A model generated the notes under the pieces. It was not told the origin of the DNA and searched no databases. It saw nothing but the letters and a program-made list of their open reading frames with translations. Source: Deinococcales bacterium (GTDB taxonomy: Bacteria; Deinococcota; Deinococci; Deinococcales; JAAFIG01). Taken from it: a DNA stretch of 64,000 nt. The DNA is taken from positions 47,908 through 111,907 of the forward strand of contig JAAFIG010000014.1 of NCBI GenBank assembly GCA_013298595.1. The letters are read 5' to 3'. The stretch's first letter is position 1. Each line of letters begins with the position of its first letter. A program made the translations under genes and the position numbers. Shown here one piece after another: positions 16,220 through 24,702 of this stretch.

Positions 16220-17419
16220 TTACTTGAGAACTTCAATATTTTTTGCTGGCACGATTTCAAAAACTTTGCCAAATTGATCTAACCGACCAGTTAACCGTAC
16301 CACCATAACATTGCCTGTTCCGTCAACGGGAACAGGTGCGAGTTGCTCTGCATTGCTTTTGGGCAGCAGTGTTTTACCTCGAGTATACGTTTCTAATTGC
16401 AAGCTTTTCCCCAATGGCTGCAAAAATACTCGACGCATGTTTTTGCCACCCATCGCATAGGATGGTGGTAACTGGGGAATGTCTTCAATTTCTTCTCGAG
16501 TTAAGACTGCGTAAATGTCGCCAACTTTGCCTCCACGAATCTTGAATTGCACTCGATTATCGTTTACTGCAAACAGTTTTTCATCAGATTTCAGAATATA
16601 TGTTGGTTCAAATTCTAAGTTTGCTCCAAAAAAGTTGTGAAAAGACCAACGTGTTAACAGTTCTATAACAAAACTGCCTTTGAGTTGCTGTGCGTTCTCG
16701 CCCAAAGAAAATTCTGTTTTTCCAACACCAATCTTAGGATAATTCCAACCCTTAATCGTAATGGGTAGACCAGAATCACTCAGTTGCTGAAAAAAGTCTG
16801 AAGCATCAATGTAGTCAAAACTGCCCTCTGCAACTGCTTTAGGCGCGTCATTATTGTTATACTCGAGAATTTTTGGACCTGAGTAACGCCGAATATAAAT
16901 GCTGCGCGGTGCTTTTGGGAACAATAATTCTGTGGTTTTCCATGCAGACGAATAACGTCGGACTTTAACGCCTAATTTCTCCAATGTTTTCTCGAGAGAA
17001 GGTAAATGGATATAAGCCGTCCATTTCGACTGACATAGGAAAACGCGTCCATTAACTTTAAATCGATCTGCTTGCTTAGTTAAACAAATTTCATTTGGGA
17101 ACAAATTGGTTGCTGATACTTGGGCGCTACTCGAGTTCAATACCCCAAGTCCTAAACTCGAGAGCAGCACGGCTAATCCAATGTTTCTAAGTAATATGGG
17201 CATGGTATACACCTTTGTCATTCCGACACAAACACGCTCTGGCGTTCCAAAGTCACGCAGTGCCAAAGAAAGGGATTCTGAGGCTGAAAATCCTTGCACT
17301 TGGTACTCGAGAGTGAGAATTTCGATGTTGCCTCGAAGTTCTGCTTGTATCTCGAGTTTTTTCTTGTGCGGTAATCCCCAAGTGGCAAGGCGCAGGTATT
17401 GGTTTAACGTGCGTTCCAT
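16220..17419 (-). CDS. HAAS-domain membrane protein, PadR partner
   Basis: The 399-aa protein has an N-terminal cytoplasmic helical region (about residues 1-65: LGLPHKKKLEIQAELRGNIE and RDFGTPERV), typical of HAAS/permease-prefix domains. One membrane segment follows (about 73-95), then a large extracytoplasmic part of unknown fold. HAAS proteins are usually encoded with a PadR-like regulator, exactly as here; the two genes overlap by 16 bp. The extracytoplasmic part (NGRVFLCQ..., several Tyr/Pro-rich strands) is not recognised. A role in sensing an envelope signal and controlling PadR is inferred from context only. Confidence 0.72.
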   Translation of the reverse strand: MERTLNQYLRLATWGLPHKKKLEIQAELRGNIEILTLEYQVQGFSASESLSLALRDFGTPERVCVGMTKVYTMPILLRNIGLAVLLSSLGLGVLNSSSAQVSATNLFPNEICLTKQADRFKVNGRVFLCQSKWTAYIHLPSLEKTLEKLGVKVRRYSSAWKTTELLFPKAPRSIYIRRYSGPKILEYNNNDAPKAVAEGSFDYIDASDFFQQLSDSGLPITIKGWNYPKIGVGKTEFSLGENAQQLKGSFVIELLTRWSFHNFFGANLEFEPTYILKSDEKLFAVNDNRVQFKIRGGKVGDIYAVLTREEIEDIPQLPPSYAMGGKNMRRVFLQPLGKSLQLETYTRGKTLLPKSNAEQLAPVPVDGTGNVMVVRLTGRLDQFGKVFEIVPAKNIEVLK

Positions 17420-17733
17420 AAGTTACGAATGGCGGTGTTGAAGGTTTCAAATTCTTGGCGTTTGCTGGCTAAGGCTTTTTTGCCATTTTCGGTCAGTTGA
17501 TAGTATTTGACGGGGCTGCCACCACGTTCTGGAGTGCGAAATTCACCACTGATTTGCCCTGCTTGCTCGAGCCGATGCAGGGCTGGGTAGAGGCTGCCGA
17601 GGCTAAATTTGAAATAATCGTTAGATTGTGCTTGGACTTCTTTGGTGATTTCGAGTCCGTACATTTCGCCTTGCTCGAGAATTGAAAGTAAGATCAGGTC
17701 GAGGTTACCTTTGAGTAAATTTGCGTCTGGCAT
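17404..17733 (-). CDS. PadR-family transcriptional regulator
   Basis: The 109-aa winged-helix protein contains LLSILEQGEMYGLEITKEVQ, SLGSLYPALHRLEQAGQIS and RGGSPVKYYQLTENGKKAL, the standard PadR N-terminal domain with the Tyr-Gly and LYPAL recognition elements. These proteins are dimeric repressors that usually control their own operon. The upstream promoter (17853-17881) is flanked by two identical-format palindromes, TATCG-N5-CGATA, that could be its operators. An SD (GAGG) precedes the start after a leader of about 110 nt. Confidence 0.92.
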   Translation of the reverse strand: MPDANLLKGNLDLILLSILEQGEMYGLEITKEVQAQSNDYFKFSLGSLYPALHRLEQAGQISGEFRTPERGGSPVKYYQLTENGKKALASKRQEFETFNTAIRNLWNAR

Positions 17734-17838
17734 GATTTTCCTCTCGAGCGCGTCCGCTCTGGCTGCTTGGTTTGGGCAAACCGCACAGCGAACGAGTGCA
17801 AAGATTTTCCAGATGCCCTATCTCGAGCCTCAAAGCAT

Positions 17839-17898
17839 TATCGTTATGCGATAGCGTAGTGCGATATAGGAGATTTGTCAAGCTATCGGATTGCGATA
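17839..17898 (-). promoter_or_regulatory. PadR/HAAS promoter flanked by two palindromic operators
   Basis: Minus-strand promoter: TTGACA (complement of 17876-17881), 17-bp spacer, TACGCT (complement of 17853-17858). TATCGttatgCGATA (17839-17853) abuts the -10 downstream, and TATCGgattgCGATA (17884-17898) lies just upstream of the -35. A further half-site GCGATA lies between them. The symmetry and placement suit repression by a dimeric regulator. Confidence 0.75.
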
Positions 17899-17997
17899 TT
17901 GCTACAATTAACACAGTCTGGAAGTTCTCGAGAACTTAAACACTATCTTTAAACGACATCTGGAACTTTTTCACCAAAAACCACGTAAACTATGACT

Positions 17998-18381
17998 ATG
18001 AAAGAAACAGATTGGACAAAAACCCTCGAGGTTGTGGTTAAAGGCTTGGTCGCTGTTGTTGTTGGATTAGCGGCTTTTTACGTGCTGGGGTGGATTCTCA
18101 GCTTTATCGGCGGCATTCTGCTTGGATTGGCTGGCATTATTGTTGCCTTACTCCGTTGGCTTGTACCTGTGGCAATCATTGTTGGCGTGGTGTATTTTGC
18201 AGTCACACGCTTACAACAAAAACCAATTGTCACAGCCTCGAGCAGCACTCCTATCCCGAGCGAACCTAAAGAAGTTGTTGTTGAAACTGCCAAAGTGGTC
18301 GAAGTTGAAAGCAAAATCGAAGATAAAGTCGAAAAAGCAGTTGAAGAAGTTGCCGCAAAAACAGACTTAGGCAAAGATTAA
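17998..18381 (+). CDS. Small membrane protein with charged C-terminal tail
   Basis: The 127-aa protein (MKETDWTKTLEVV...) has two hydrophobic segments, about residues 13-42 and 43-68, connected by Gly-rich turns. The C-terminal part is Val/Glu/Lys-rich and ends in an amphipathic stretch. No family is recognised. The ATG at 17998 is preferred to the one at 17992 because TAAACT (17986-17991) then lies 6 nt upstream, as for other leaderless starts here. A hairpin follows the stop. Confidence 0.6.
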   Translation: MKETDWTKTLEVVVKGLVAVVVGLAAFYVLGWILSFIGGILLGLAGIIVALLRWLVPVAIIVGVVYFAVTRLQQKPIVTASSSTPIPSEPKEVVVETAKVVEVESKIEDKVEKAVEEVAAKTDLGKD

Positions 18382-18403
18382 ATTTCAAGCGCCGTTGTCA
18401 TGA

Positions 18404-18420
18404 GGAGAGTCAAACTCTCC
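18404..18420 (+). terminator. Weak terminator hairpin
   Basis: GGAGAG-TCAAA-CTCTCC is followed by CCTATTTTT. The stem is only 6 bp, but it sits between convergent genes. Confidence 0.5.
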
Positions 18421-18427
18421 CCTATTT

Positions 18428-19549
18428 TTATGGCTCGAGTAAACGAGCCATTTCACCAAATGGAAATTGGGCATTCTCGAGTCCACCTGGTGTGACAACC
18501 CAAAGCACTGGAATGCTTGGCATATTGGTTGGAAAATCACCAAAACCATCAGTTAAGTAGACTGCCACAGTATTTTCTGGGTTTTGTTGCTCGAGATAGG
18601 TAAAAAACGGGTTGAAATCGGTACCACCTCCACCTTGAGGGTCTTGCCATTCTGTCTCGAGGTCAAAACCACCATACAAAGCTGCATCGGCATAGAAAAC
18701 TCGGATTTTGGCTTGTGGGTAGGCTCGAGATATACCGCGTAACTCGGCGATAAAACTTTGCATTTGGGTATCTTCGACGCTACCAGATGTATCTATGCAA
18801 GCATAAACTTGTACACTTTCAGAATCGAGTGCCTCGAGATATTGCCTCTGATACAAAAAGCGCCGATCAAAATGCGTAAAATCGGTTGGCGTGCGGGTTA
18901 AAAAACGCCAGAGCAACGTTTTCCAATCAAGTTGACTAGCGCCTGTTTCAGTCATTGCTCGCAATAAACCAGCCGCAACATCGCCTTTTTTCTGCCCTCG
19001 AGCCACCGCAGCCGCTTGTTCAAGAGCTTCTTTCCAGTGGCGCTCTAAGGCTTTAACTTGGGATTCTTTCAGCGCACCCGTAGTTTCTTTGGGTTTGCCC
19101 GTACCTTCGGCTGGCTCGAGTAAATCTGGGTTTTCGAGATCTCGAGGAGCTTGTTTTTCTAGGATGGCATAGACTTCTTCGACACTGTATTTTTGTAAAT
19201 CCGAGTCGAATAATCCGCCATCTGGAAGTTGAAAACCACTCTGCTCGAGGATGCCATTAACCACAATATCGGCAGCGATATTAAAACCTTTAGGGTTACG
19301 CCATTGACGGCGTGTGACATGCAATAGCGCCGCATGTAAAAGTTCGTGCATCAGTAAACCATCCACTTGCTCTAAGCTTTGTTTCTCGAGAAATTCTGGG
19401 TTGTAAATCACATCACGTCCGTCGGTAGCAGCGGTTGGATGACTTGGATCGGCACGAAAATTGGCAAATAAAGCAAGGGTTGCTAAAAAAGGGCTTTTGC
19501 TACGGAGTCGTAATAAACTGCCTCGAACTCGTTGTTCGGCTGTCATCAT
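18428..19549 (-). CDS. DUF2201-like protein: metallopeptidase-like plus VWA domain
   Basis: The 373-aa protein has an N-terminal zincin-like motif HELLHAALLH (residues 68-77) and a C-terminal VWA-like domain beginning VYACIDTSGSVED. The MIDAS motif DTSGS at 253-257 is intact, followed later by YLTDGFGD. This is the layout of the DUF2201/VWA-like putative metallopeptidase family, normally encoded beside a MoxR-type AAA ATPase. MoxR-VWA pairs act as chaperones that insert metals or remodel partner proteins. The start overlaps the previous gene by 4 bp (ATGA), so it is the last gene of a three-gene coupled operon with the LRV protein and MoxR. Confidence 0.87.
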   Translation of the reverse strand: MMTAEQRVRGSLLRLRSKSPFLATLALFANFRADPSHPTAATDGRDVIYNPEFLEKQSLEQVDGLLMHELLHAALLHVTRRQWRNPKGFNIAADIVVNGILEQSGFQLPDGGLFDSDLQKYSVEEVYAILEKQAPRDLENPDLLEPAEGTGKPKETTGALKESQVKALERHWKEALEQAAAVARGQKKGDVAAGLLRAMTETGASQLDWKTLLWRFLTRTPTDFTHFDRRFLYQRQYLEALDSESVQVYACIDTSGSVEDTQMQSFIAELRGISRAYPQAKIRVFYADAALYGGFDLETEWQDPQGGGGTDFNPFFTYLEQQNPENTVAVYLTDGFGDFPTNMPSIPVLWVVTPGGLENAQFPFGEMARLLEP

Positions 19550-22134
19550 GGTTGTGCCTCGAGTTTGGTTTTTGCTGCCACTTGCACAAGACGGTTAGCA
19601 TCTGTACTTAGAACTTCAAGAATATCGTGTGGAGTCAGCGGGTTTTGTACCACCGCTAAGCGCTCACGCCACTCGAGACTGGCATAATTGCGGCGTTTGC
19701 GTAATTCTGAGACTCGAGTTGTTAATGGCAGAGCGATCATGCGGTTTAATGTGCTACTACGCAGATTTTCATCGAGAATCAGTCTTTGGGCAAGTTGGCG
19801 CAAAGCTGGCTCGAGATTGGCTTGGGCTAACGCCACACGGCGCACCAGAATATCCGTATCTTGCATTAGTACCCGTAAAACTTCGGCTGGGCAATTGGCA
19901 TGGCGTGCCACAGCCGCTCGAACATCACGGTCTGGGTCTGTCAGCATTTGTTCGAGTTGGGCTGCACTACAATACAGATTTTGCACAGCTGCAATTCGCA
20001 CTTGCCATAAATCGTGTTGTAACAACGCCTCGAGATTCGGTAAAAACGTGGTGCGCGGCAATTTTTGCCAAACAAACACCGATTCTATTTGCAATAACAA
20101 CGCAAGTTCGGCTGGCTCGAGTGCTGCACTAATTTCAAGTTTTTGCCTTAATAGCCAGTATGGATGATCCTTTGCAATCAATGCCAGCACTGTTTCGTCT
20201 TCATCCCAAATAAGTGTTTCAAAACATTGTCCACGTTGGGCAACAGCCACACGGACAATGGCATCAGGGTCTTTGGAAAGCTGCTGTAACAAATACAGCG
20301 GAGTATTGTCATGTGCGGCAATCGCAGCTCGAACATCACGGTCGTCATCGGTAGCTAAGCGTTTTAAAAAAGCTGCTGGTAGCATTGGATTTTTGGCTAA
20401 GGCTAAACGAATTTTCCATTCCTGAGCCAAAAACCACTCCATCACATCCCACGATAAATTTGGATGACTTGCCACCAATTGCCGTAAAGCTGTATTACCC
20501 CGACGAGCCGCAAACTCGAGCCAATCAGCCGTTAAACCACTGTCCTGGTTTTCGATTTGCTGCAATGCCTGTGGTAAACGTAACTCAACCCCCAAAGCAT
20601 GTAATGCCACCACAGAGTTGGCTTTTGGATGACGAAAAGCGGCTTCGCGCACATCAGCATCAACATCTAGCGAAAATTCCTCGAGCAGTATTATTGGACA
20701 ACGTGGATGTTGCGCCACAACCCGTCGCACTTCCCAACTGGTACTTTGGGCAAGTTTCTCGAGCATGGCTTTAGAGAGATTCGGATTGGCGGCTACAGCT
20801 TCAAGGACTCGAACTTCAACATGCGTTGTTAATTTTTGTGCCATGACATCTGATAAATTGGCTCGAGACGCTAAACTGACCACCACCGAAAAATCGGCAT
20901 CCTCGAGTAAACTTTCTAGCACTTTTTGTGGTGTTCTAAAATGCGTTGCCACAAGACTACGGATCGTTTCGGATGGGTGTTTAGCAAAAGCTTCTAACAT
21001 GGCAACAGTCGCATTAGGGTGTGCTACAACCCATTCGTCCAACCAACTGGGTAAGTTCTCGAGTTCAAAAAAAGTAGGATCTTTTTCTTCTAAGCGAATC
21101 AATAAACGCAGCAAATCTTGAGGAGCATGCGGGTGCTTACGAGCAGCTTTTTGCACAGGTTCGTACACATCCGATAACAACAATTGCACTGTATTAACAG
21201 CAGCCTTTGGGTTGTTTGCCACCGCCTCGCGGACATCTCGGTCGGCATCCTTAGCCAGCCGTTGTAAAACTCGAGCCGAGGTTTTATGATGCTGGGCAAC
21301 AGCTTGTCTGACCCGCCAATCCTCATCTCGAGATAATTTTGCCAATAAATTAGCACTGATTCCAACGTGTTGTGCGGCTAATCGCCGTGCCCTTACGCCA
21401 CCACGGGCTAAACGCAGCAAATCCCGACTAGCCGTTAAAGCCAATGCTTCGGCTCGAGTGGCAAAATCAGATTTTAAATTAGCTCGAGCCGCAGTTGCTA
21501 CACTGGTTTCTTCGTCCAGTGCCAGTGCCTCGAGCACACTTTGTGGGGTATCAGCTCGAGCCGCAATATAACCACGTAATTCAGAATCGTAGTCAGTAGC
21601 TAGAACCTCAAGAAACCTTGGCTCGAGTGGTAAGCCCGAAACGACAACATCTTTAAGAAGTTCACTATTGCGGTCTAATTCTGGCAATGTCAAACCCAAA
21701 GCTAAGCCCAGTTGATCTGAGAATCTGCAATAATGACCCATTGCATCCAACACCCGAGGTTCGGCAAACTCCAACCATGAAGTCATGATAGTCAGTGGTA
21801 ATTTTGGATTTTTCAAAGCTGCTAAACGCGCATCATGATCTAAACGCGGATTCTCGAGCCACGCCTGCGGACAAGCACTTGAAGCCAACAAAGCATGTTG
21901 AGCATAAGTTGGTAAATCCGCAAACCAAGCAGGGTTTTCAAAACGCAAAAAATCTAATACTGGATTCTCGAGAAATGCCTTCGGATACAAAACTGCTAAG
22001 CGCTGCAACACCATTTCAGGTGTATTTGGATTGCGTGCCACGGCTTCACAAATCAGTCGAAAGCGACTTGAAGCAAGTTTAATCAGCACTTGCGAATCGG
22101 TATTTGCATTTTGGGCTAACTCGAGATCAGTCAT
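19546..22134 (-). CDS. Leucine-rich-repeat-variant (LRV/HEAT-like) repeat protein, 862 aa
   Basis: The protein is almost wholly made of about 24-residue helical repeats of the form L-x-x-LA-x-D-x-D-x-x-VR-x-AVA-x-H/N-P-x-x-P, for example the run around DADRDVREAVANNP. This is the LRV/HEAT-like pattern, a curved scaffold that binds other proteins. There is no catalytic motif and no membrane segment. It lies between MoxR and the VWA protein and is coupled to both (TAATG junction upstream, ATGA overlap downstream), so it is probably the adaptor of that complex. CTCGAG appears many times, several within repeat boundaries. Confidence 0.85.
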   Translation of the reverse strand: MTDLELAQNANTDSQVLIKLASSRFRLICEAVARNPNTPEMVLQRLAVLYPKAFLENPVLDFLRFENPAWFADLPTYAQHALLASSACPQAWLENPRLDHDARLAALKNPKLPLTIMTSWLEFAEPRVLDAMGHYCRFSDQLGLALGLTLPELDRNSELLKDVVVSGLPLEPRFLEVLATDYDSELRGYIAARADTPQSVLEALALDEETSVATAARANLKSDFATRAEALALTASRDLLRLARGGVRARRLAAQHVGISANLLAKLSRDEDWRVRQAVAQHHKTSARVLQRLAKDADRDVREAVANNPKAAVNTVQLLLSDVYEPVQKAARKHPHAPQDLLRLLIRLEEKDPTFFELENLPSWLDEWVVAHPNATVAMLEAFAKHPSETIRSLVATHFRTPQKVLESLLEDADFSVVVSLASRANLSDVMAQKLTTHVEVRVLEAVAANPNLSKAMLEKLAQSTSWEVRRVVAQHPRCPIILLEEFSLDVDADVREAAFRHPKANSVVALHALGVELRLPQALQQIENQDSGLTADWLEFAARRGNTALRQLVASHPNLSWDVMEWFLAQEWKIRLALAKNPMLPAAFLKRLATDDDRDVRAAIAAHDNTPLYLLQQLSKDPDAIVRVAVAQRGQCFETLIWDEDETVLALIAKDHPYWLLRQKLEISAALEPAELALLLQIESVFVWQKLPRTTFLPNLEALLQHDLWQVRIAAVQNLYCSAAQLEQMLTDPDRDVRAAVARHANCPAEVLRVLMQDTDILVRRVALAQANLEPALRQLAQRLILDENLRSSTLNRMIALPLTTRVSELRKRRNYASLEWRERLAVVQNPLTPHDILEVLSTDANRLVQVAAKTKLEAQP

Positions 22135-23132
22135 TATGCACCTGTTAATTCATTAATTTCTCGTAAAAAATCCTTCAATCGTGGTTCACGTTCAACCATA
22201 CCAACCAAAGCCCCTAATTGCCCAGCACTTCGCACCCGAGCCAACGCATCTTGGGTGTAAAAATGCACCCATTCAACTTCGGCTTTATCCACTAACCACT
22301 TAAAAGCATTAAGCACTTCGGTGACACCATTGGCTCGAGCGGCTAAACCAATGGTCACAGCATACCGAGCACTGGGTTCGACTGGAAACTCGAGATGGGT
22401 TTGCCCAGCCAGAATTGCATCGATTTCTGGAAGGCTCGAGTAAATACGTTCAAAAGCCCGAAATTCAGCTTCTGAAGCTTCACCAACTGCTGGAGCAATC
22501 GGTAAATCAGCCATTATTAAGCGTGAAGCCATTTCCCAAGAACGTGGTGAAGCCCAAGCAGGACGGGCATTATCGGGTGCATGAAGCAAATTGGGTCTGA
22601 ACGCTAAAAACGCAATAATCCGTTCATTCAAGCCTTTCTCGAGGGCATAACGCTTAAAACTCTCTAAATCAGCACTGACCTCGAGATGCAAGAACCGATT
22701 CGCTAAAGGTGCAGGCATCTCAAACACACTGGCACGATCTTCCCGTCTATTGCCTGCTGCCCAGACAAACCAGCCATCTGGCAATGTGTAAGAGCCAACA
22801 GCCCTATCCAAAATAAGTTGCTGAGCTATGCCCTGCATGGTTGGTGCTGCCATGTTTAACTCGTCTAAGAAAAGAATTCCCGAACCGCTTTTTGGTAAAA
22901 ATTCTGGTGGAAACCATTTAGCAGTGCCATCCTCGGCAACAGGTAAACCACGCAAATCTGTTGGTGCAAGTTGCGACAAGCGCACATCCACAAACTCGAG
23001 CTTAGCAGCCATAGCCACTTGTTTAACAATACTGCTTTTACCAATGCCAGGGGCACCCCACAGCATCACAGCTAAACGCACTTCTTGGCGGATTAATTGG
23101 GTTAAAAATGTTTGTAACTCGAGTGGGGTCAT
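22134..23132 (-). CDS. MoxR-type AAA+ ATPase
   Basis: The 332-aa ATPase has Walker A GAPGIGKSS (26-34), Walker B GILFLDELN (about 85-93), sensor-1-like WAAGNRRED and Arg residues in LANRF. The MoxR subgroup is indicated by DLRGLP and the PTMQGIAQQLILDR segment. MoxR ATPases act with VWA proteins, here the gene at 18428-19549. The three genes are transcribed together; this one is first, with SD AAGGAGAG just before the ATG. It diverges from the small-protein operon beginning at 23342. Confidence 0.92.
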   Translation of the reverse strand: MTPLELQTFLTQLIRQEVRLAVMLWGAPGIGKSSIVKQVAMAAKLEFVDVRLSQLAPTDLRGLPVAEDGTAKWFPPEFLPKSGSGILFLDELNMAAPTMQGIAQQLILDRAVGSYTLPDGWFVWAAGNRREDRASVFEMPAPLANRFLHLEVSADLESFKRYALEKGLNERIIAFLAFRPNLLHAPDNARPAWASPRSWEMASRLIMADLPIAPAVGEASEAEFRAFERIYSSLPEIDAILAGQTHLEFPVEPSARYAVTIGLAARANGVTEVLNAFKWLVDKAEVEWVHFYTQDALARVRSAGQLGALVGMVEREPRLKDFLREINELTGA

Positions 23133-23257
23133 GATCTCTCCTTATAAATTCGCGCAATGGTACGCAATACACAGCGCTCTGGTGTGCTGCAAAATACATC
23201 CTAAAGGTTGGTGCAAGATGACAACTTGAGCTTGTTGGATTGTACTCAGTGTGGGGC

Positions 23258-23326
23258 TTGACAAAATCTGGTTTGTATTGCAAACTAGTCTATATAAGAA
23301 ATCTAAATAGCTATGCAAACCAGTCT
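23258..23326 (+). promoter_or_regulatory. Candidate operator region of the 23342-24661 operon
   Basis: A TTGACA (23258-23263) is followed by a palindrome GTTTG-tattg-CAAAC (23271-23285). It contains one copy of a repeat, TGCAAACTAGTCT (23279-23291), that recurs as TGCAAACCAGTCT at 23314-23326. The -10 box is ambiguous. The operon ends with a winged-helix regulator that could bind here. Confidence 0.5.
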
Positions 23327-23341
23327 GAGAAGGAGCAAGCC

Positions 23342-23533
23342 ATGAACAACTACCAAGACCAAGCCCGCCTCGAGATCCTTCACCACGCAGCACAGCAACA
23401 CGCTCTGCTCGAACATACCCGCCAACAAGACAGCCGAACCCTACACCAAGCCCTGCACGCTATCCTCGAGATCACTAAGCACTGGACAGTCGGCGTAAAC
23501 CCTCGAGTGACCCGCATCAGGAGATCCATATGA
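23342..23533 (+). CDS. Small His/Gln-rich protein of unknown function
   Basis: A 63-aa protein (MNNYQDQARLEILHHAAQQ...) rich in His, Gln and Arg, predicted helical, with no membrane segment. The ATG at 23342 has a good SD (AAGGAG). It is the first gene of a coupled set of four; its stop overlaps the next start by 4 bp (ATGA). No family is recognised. Position next to membrane proteins and a wHTH regulator is the only functional hint. Confidence 0.55.
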   Translation: MNNYQDQARLEILHHAAQQHALLEHTRQQDSRTLHQALHAILEITKHWTVGVNPRVTRIRRSI

Positions 23534-23691
23534 CACTCAGTTTTCGCAAACTCGTCAATGCTTTTACCCTTGGAGCACTTGTTTTTGCAACACTGCCAAA
23601 ATTTCTAGAGCTACATTCCGTTTTAGGAACAGCTACCACAATCGTTTTCATTTCAATACTAACGTTAAAAATCTTACAGAGGCAAACATGA
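23530..23691 (+). CDS. 53-aa small membrane protein
   Basis: A short reading frame, MTLSFRKLVNAFTLGALVF..., with two hydrophobic stretches (about residues 11-23 and 31-48). Reality is supported by ATGA overlaps on both sides: its start overlaps the stop of the upstream gene, and its stop overlaps the ATG of the downstream gene. It lacks CTCGAG but carries a related CTCGTC. Function unknown. Confidence 0.6.
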   Translation: MTLSFRKLVNAFTLGALVFATLPKFLELHSVLGTATTIVFISILTLKILQRQT

Positions 23692-24347
23692 ATCCTTCAA
23701 TTGAACAGCTCGAGAAATTACAAAATCTCACGAAATCCTATTCCGAATTCTCGAGAAAATCGTCTGGTGTGGCGTATTTTTTTGCTAGCGCTCTGATGAT
23801 CTCAGGGTTTTTTATCGGGCAGCATTTACCACGAAATGTTTTTGGTGCCATTATCGGCGGCGTGATTGCTGTTGTACTGATCGGGCTTTGGTTGAGTCTT
23901 CGGCAAGCACTGATGGCTAAGTTGTACCAGCAATTTGGTGTGGCTCGAGCTGCTGCGCCAGTTTTTGGTCGGGATTTTGTGTTGGGTATTTTGTTTGGTT
24001 TGGGTTTAAGCAGCCTCATCTTCTGGTTACTGAGCACAATAGCTTTGTTTCAGTTTCCACAAACATACTTGTATGCTGTGCCAGCTATTTTGGTGGCAGC
24101 CGTTTTGGGTTTCTGGGTGTTAAAGCAAAGCGGCGACTTGCTTGGAATGGTGGTTTTTATTTTAGGTGGCATGATCGGCGGTGGTATTAATTCCACAGCT
24201 GAAAACATCAGCGAATTGCAACGCACCCTGCAACTGGTGCTGCTGGTACTTATTCCGATCAGCGTGGCAACACTCGGATTTCTGGAGCATCAAAAATTCA
24301 AAAAACTCGAGCAAGAATTGAGCCAACTGCACCAAGGTAACTCATGA
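23688..24347 (+). CDS. Multi-spanning membrane protein, wHTH partner
   Basis: A 219-aa protein with about six hydrophobic segments. The first pair is near residues 30-70, followed by a Phe/Leu/Gly-rich group near 100-200, and it ends in a charged coiled tail (FKKLEQELSQLHQ). No transporter signature is visible. It is translationally coupled to both the upstream small protein and the downstream winged-helix gene by 4-bp overlaps. Membrane protein plus small wHTH pairs are common in bacteria and are thought to link an envelope state to transcription, but this member has no known ligand. Confidence 0.7.
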   Translation: MNPSIEQLEKLQNLTKSYSEFSRKSSGVAYFFASALMISGFFIGQHLPRNVFGAIIGGVIAVVLIGLWLSLRQALMAKLYQQFGVARAAAPVFGRDFVLGILFGLGLSSLIFWLLSTIALFQFPQTYLYAVPAILVAAVLGFWVLKQSGDLLGMVVFILGGMIGGGINSTAENISELQRTLQLVLLVLIPISVATLGFLEHQKFKKLEQELSQLHQGNS

Positions 24348-24661
24348 CCGATACCCTCAATCCCGAAATGCAAACCATTCTCGAGTTAGATCGAGTAATT
24401 CATGAACCCGCCAGACTGGTAATTTTAACGGTCTGCTCCAGTGCCGAAGAAGTCGAATTTAAGTTTCTCGAGACGACTACGGGTTTAAGTAAAGGCAACC
24501 TGAGTAGTCATACCTCTAAACTCGAGCAAGCTGGCTATCTCGAGGTGGTGAAAGCCTTCCGTGGCAAAATTCCCGTCACCAGTTTTAAAATTACCAAAAC
24601 AGGTAAAGCAGCTTTAGCTTCGTACTGGACAGCACTACGAGATGCTATTCCAAATACGTAA
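24344..24661 (+). CDS. Winged-helix transcriptional regulator (HTH_34-like)
   Basis: The 105-aa protein has the pattern IHEPARLVILTVCSS, FKFLETTTGLSKGNLSSHTSKLEQAGYLEVVKAFRGK and TSFKITKTGKAAL. This matches the short MarR/ArsR-like 'winged helix DNA-binding domain' family (Pfam HTH_34), in which LSKGNLSSHTSKLEQAGY is the recognition-helix region. It is the last gene of its operon, followed at once by a strong terminator. The likely operator is the palindrome and direct repeats at 23258-23326. Confidence 0.85.
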   Translation: MTDTLNPEMQTILELDRVIHEPARLVILTVCSSAEEVEFKFLETTTGLSKGNLSSHTSKLEQAGYLEVVKAFRGKIPVTSFKITKTGKAALASYWTALRDAIPNT

Positions 24662-24694
24662 AAAATCAGGAGCAACATAATTGCTCCTGATTTT
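24662..24694. terminator. Bidirectional terminator
   Basis: AAAATCAGGAGCAA (24662-24675) pairs perfectly with TTGCTCCTGATTTT (24681-24694) around a 5-nt loop. It separates the convergent wHTH and SBP genes. Confidence 0.92.
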
Positions 24695-24702
24695 AAATAA
24701 GC

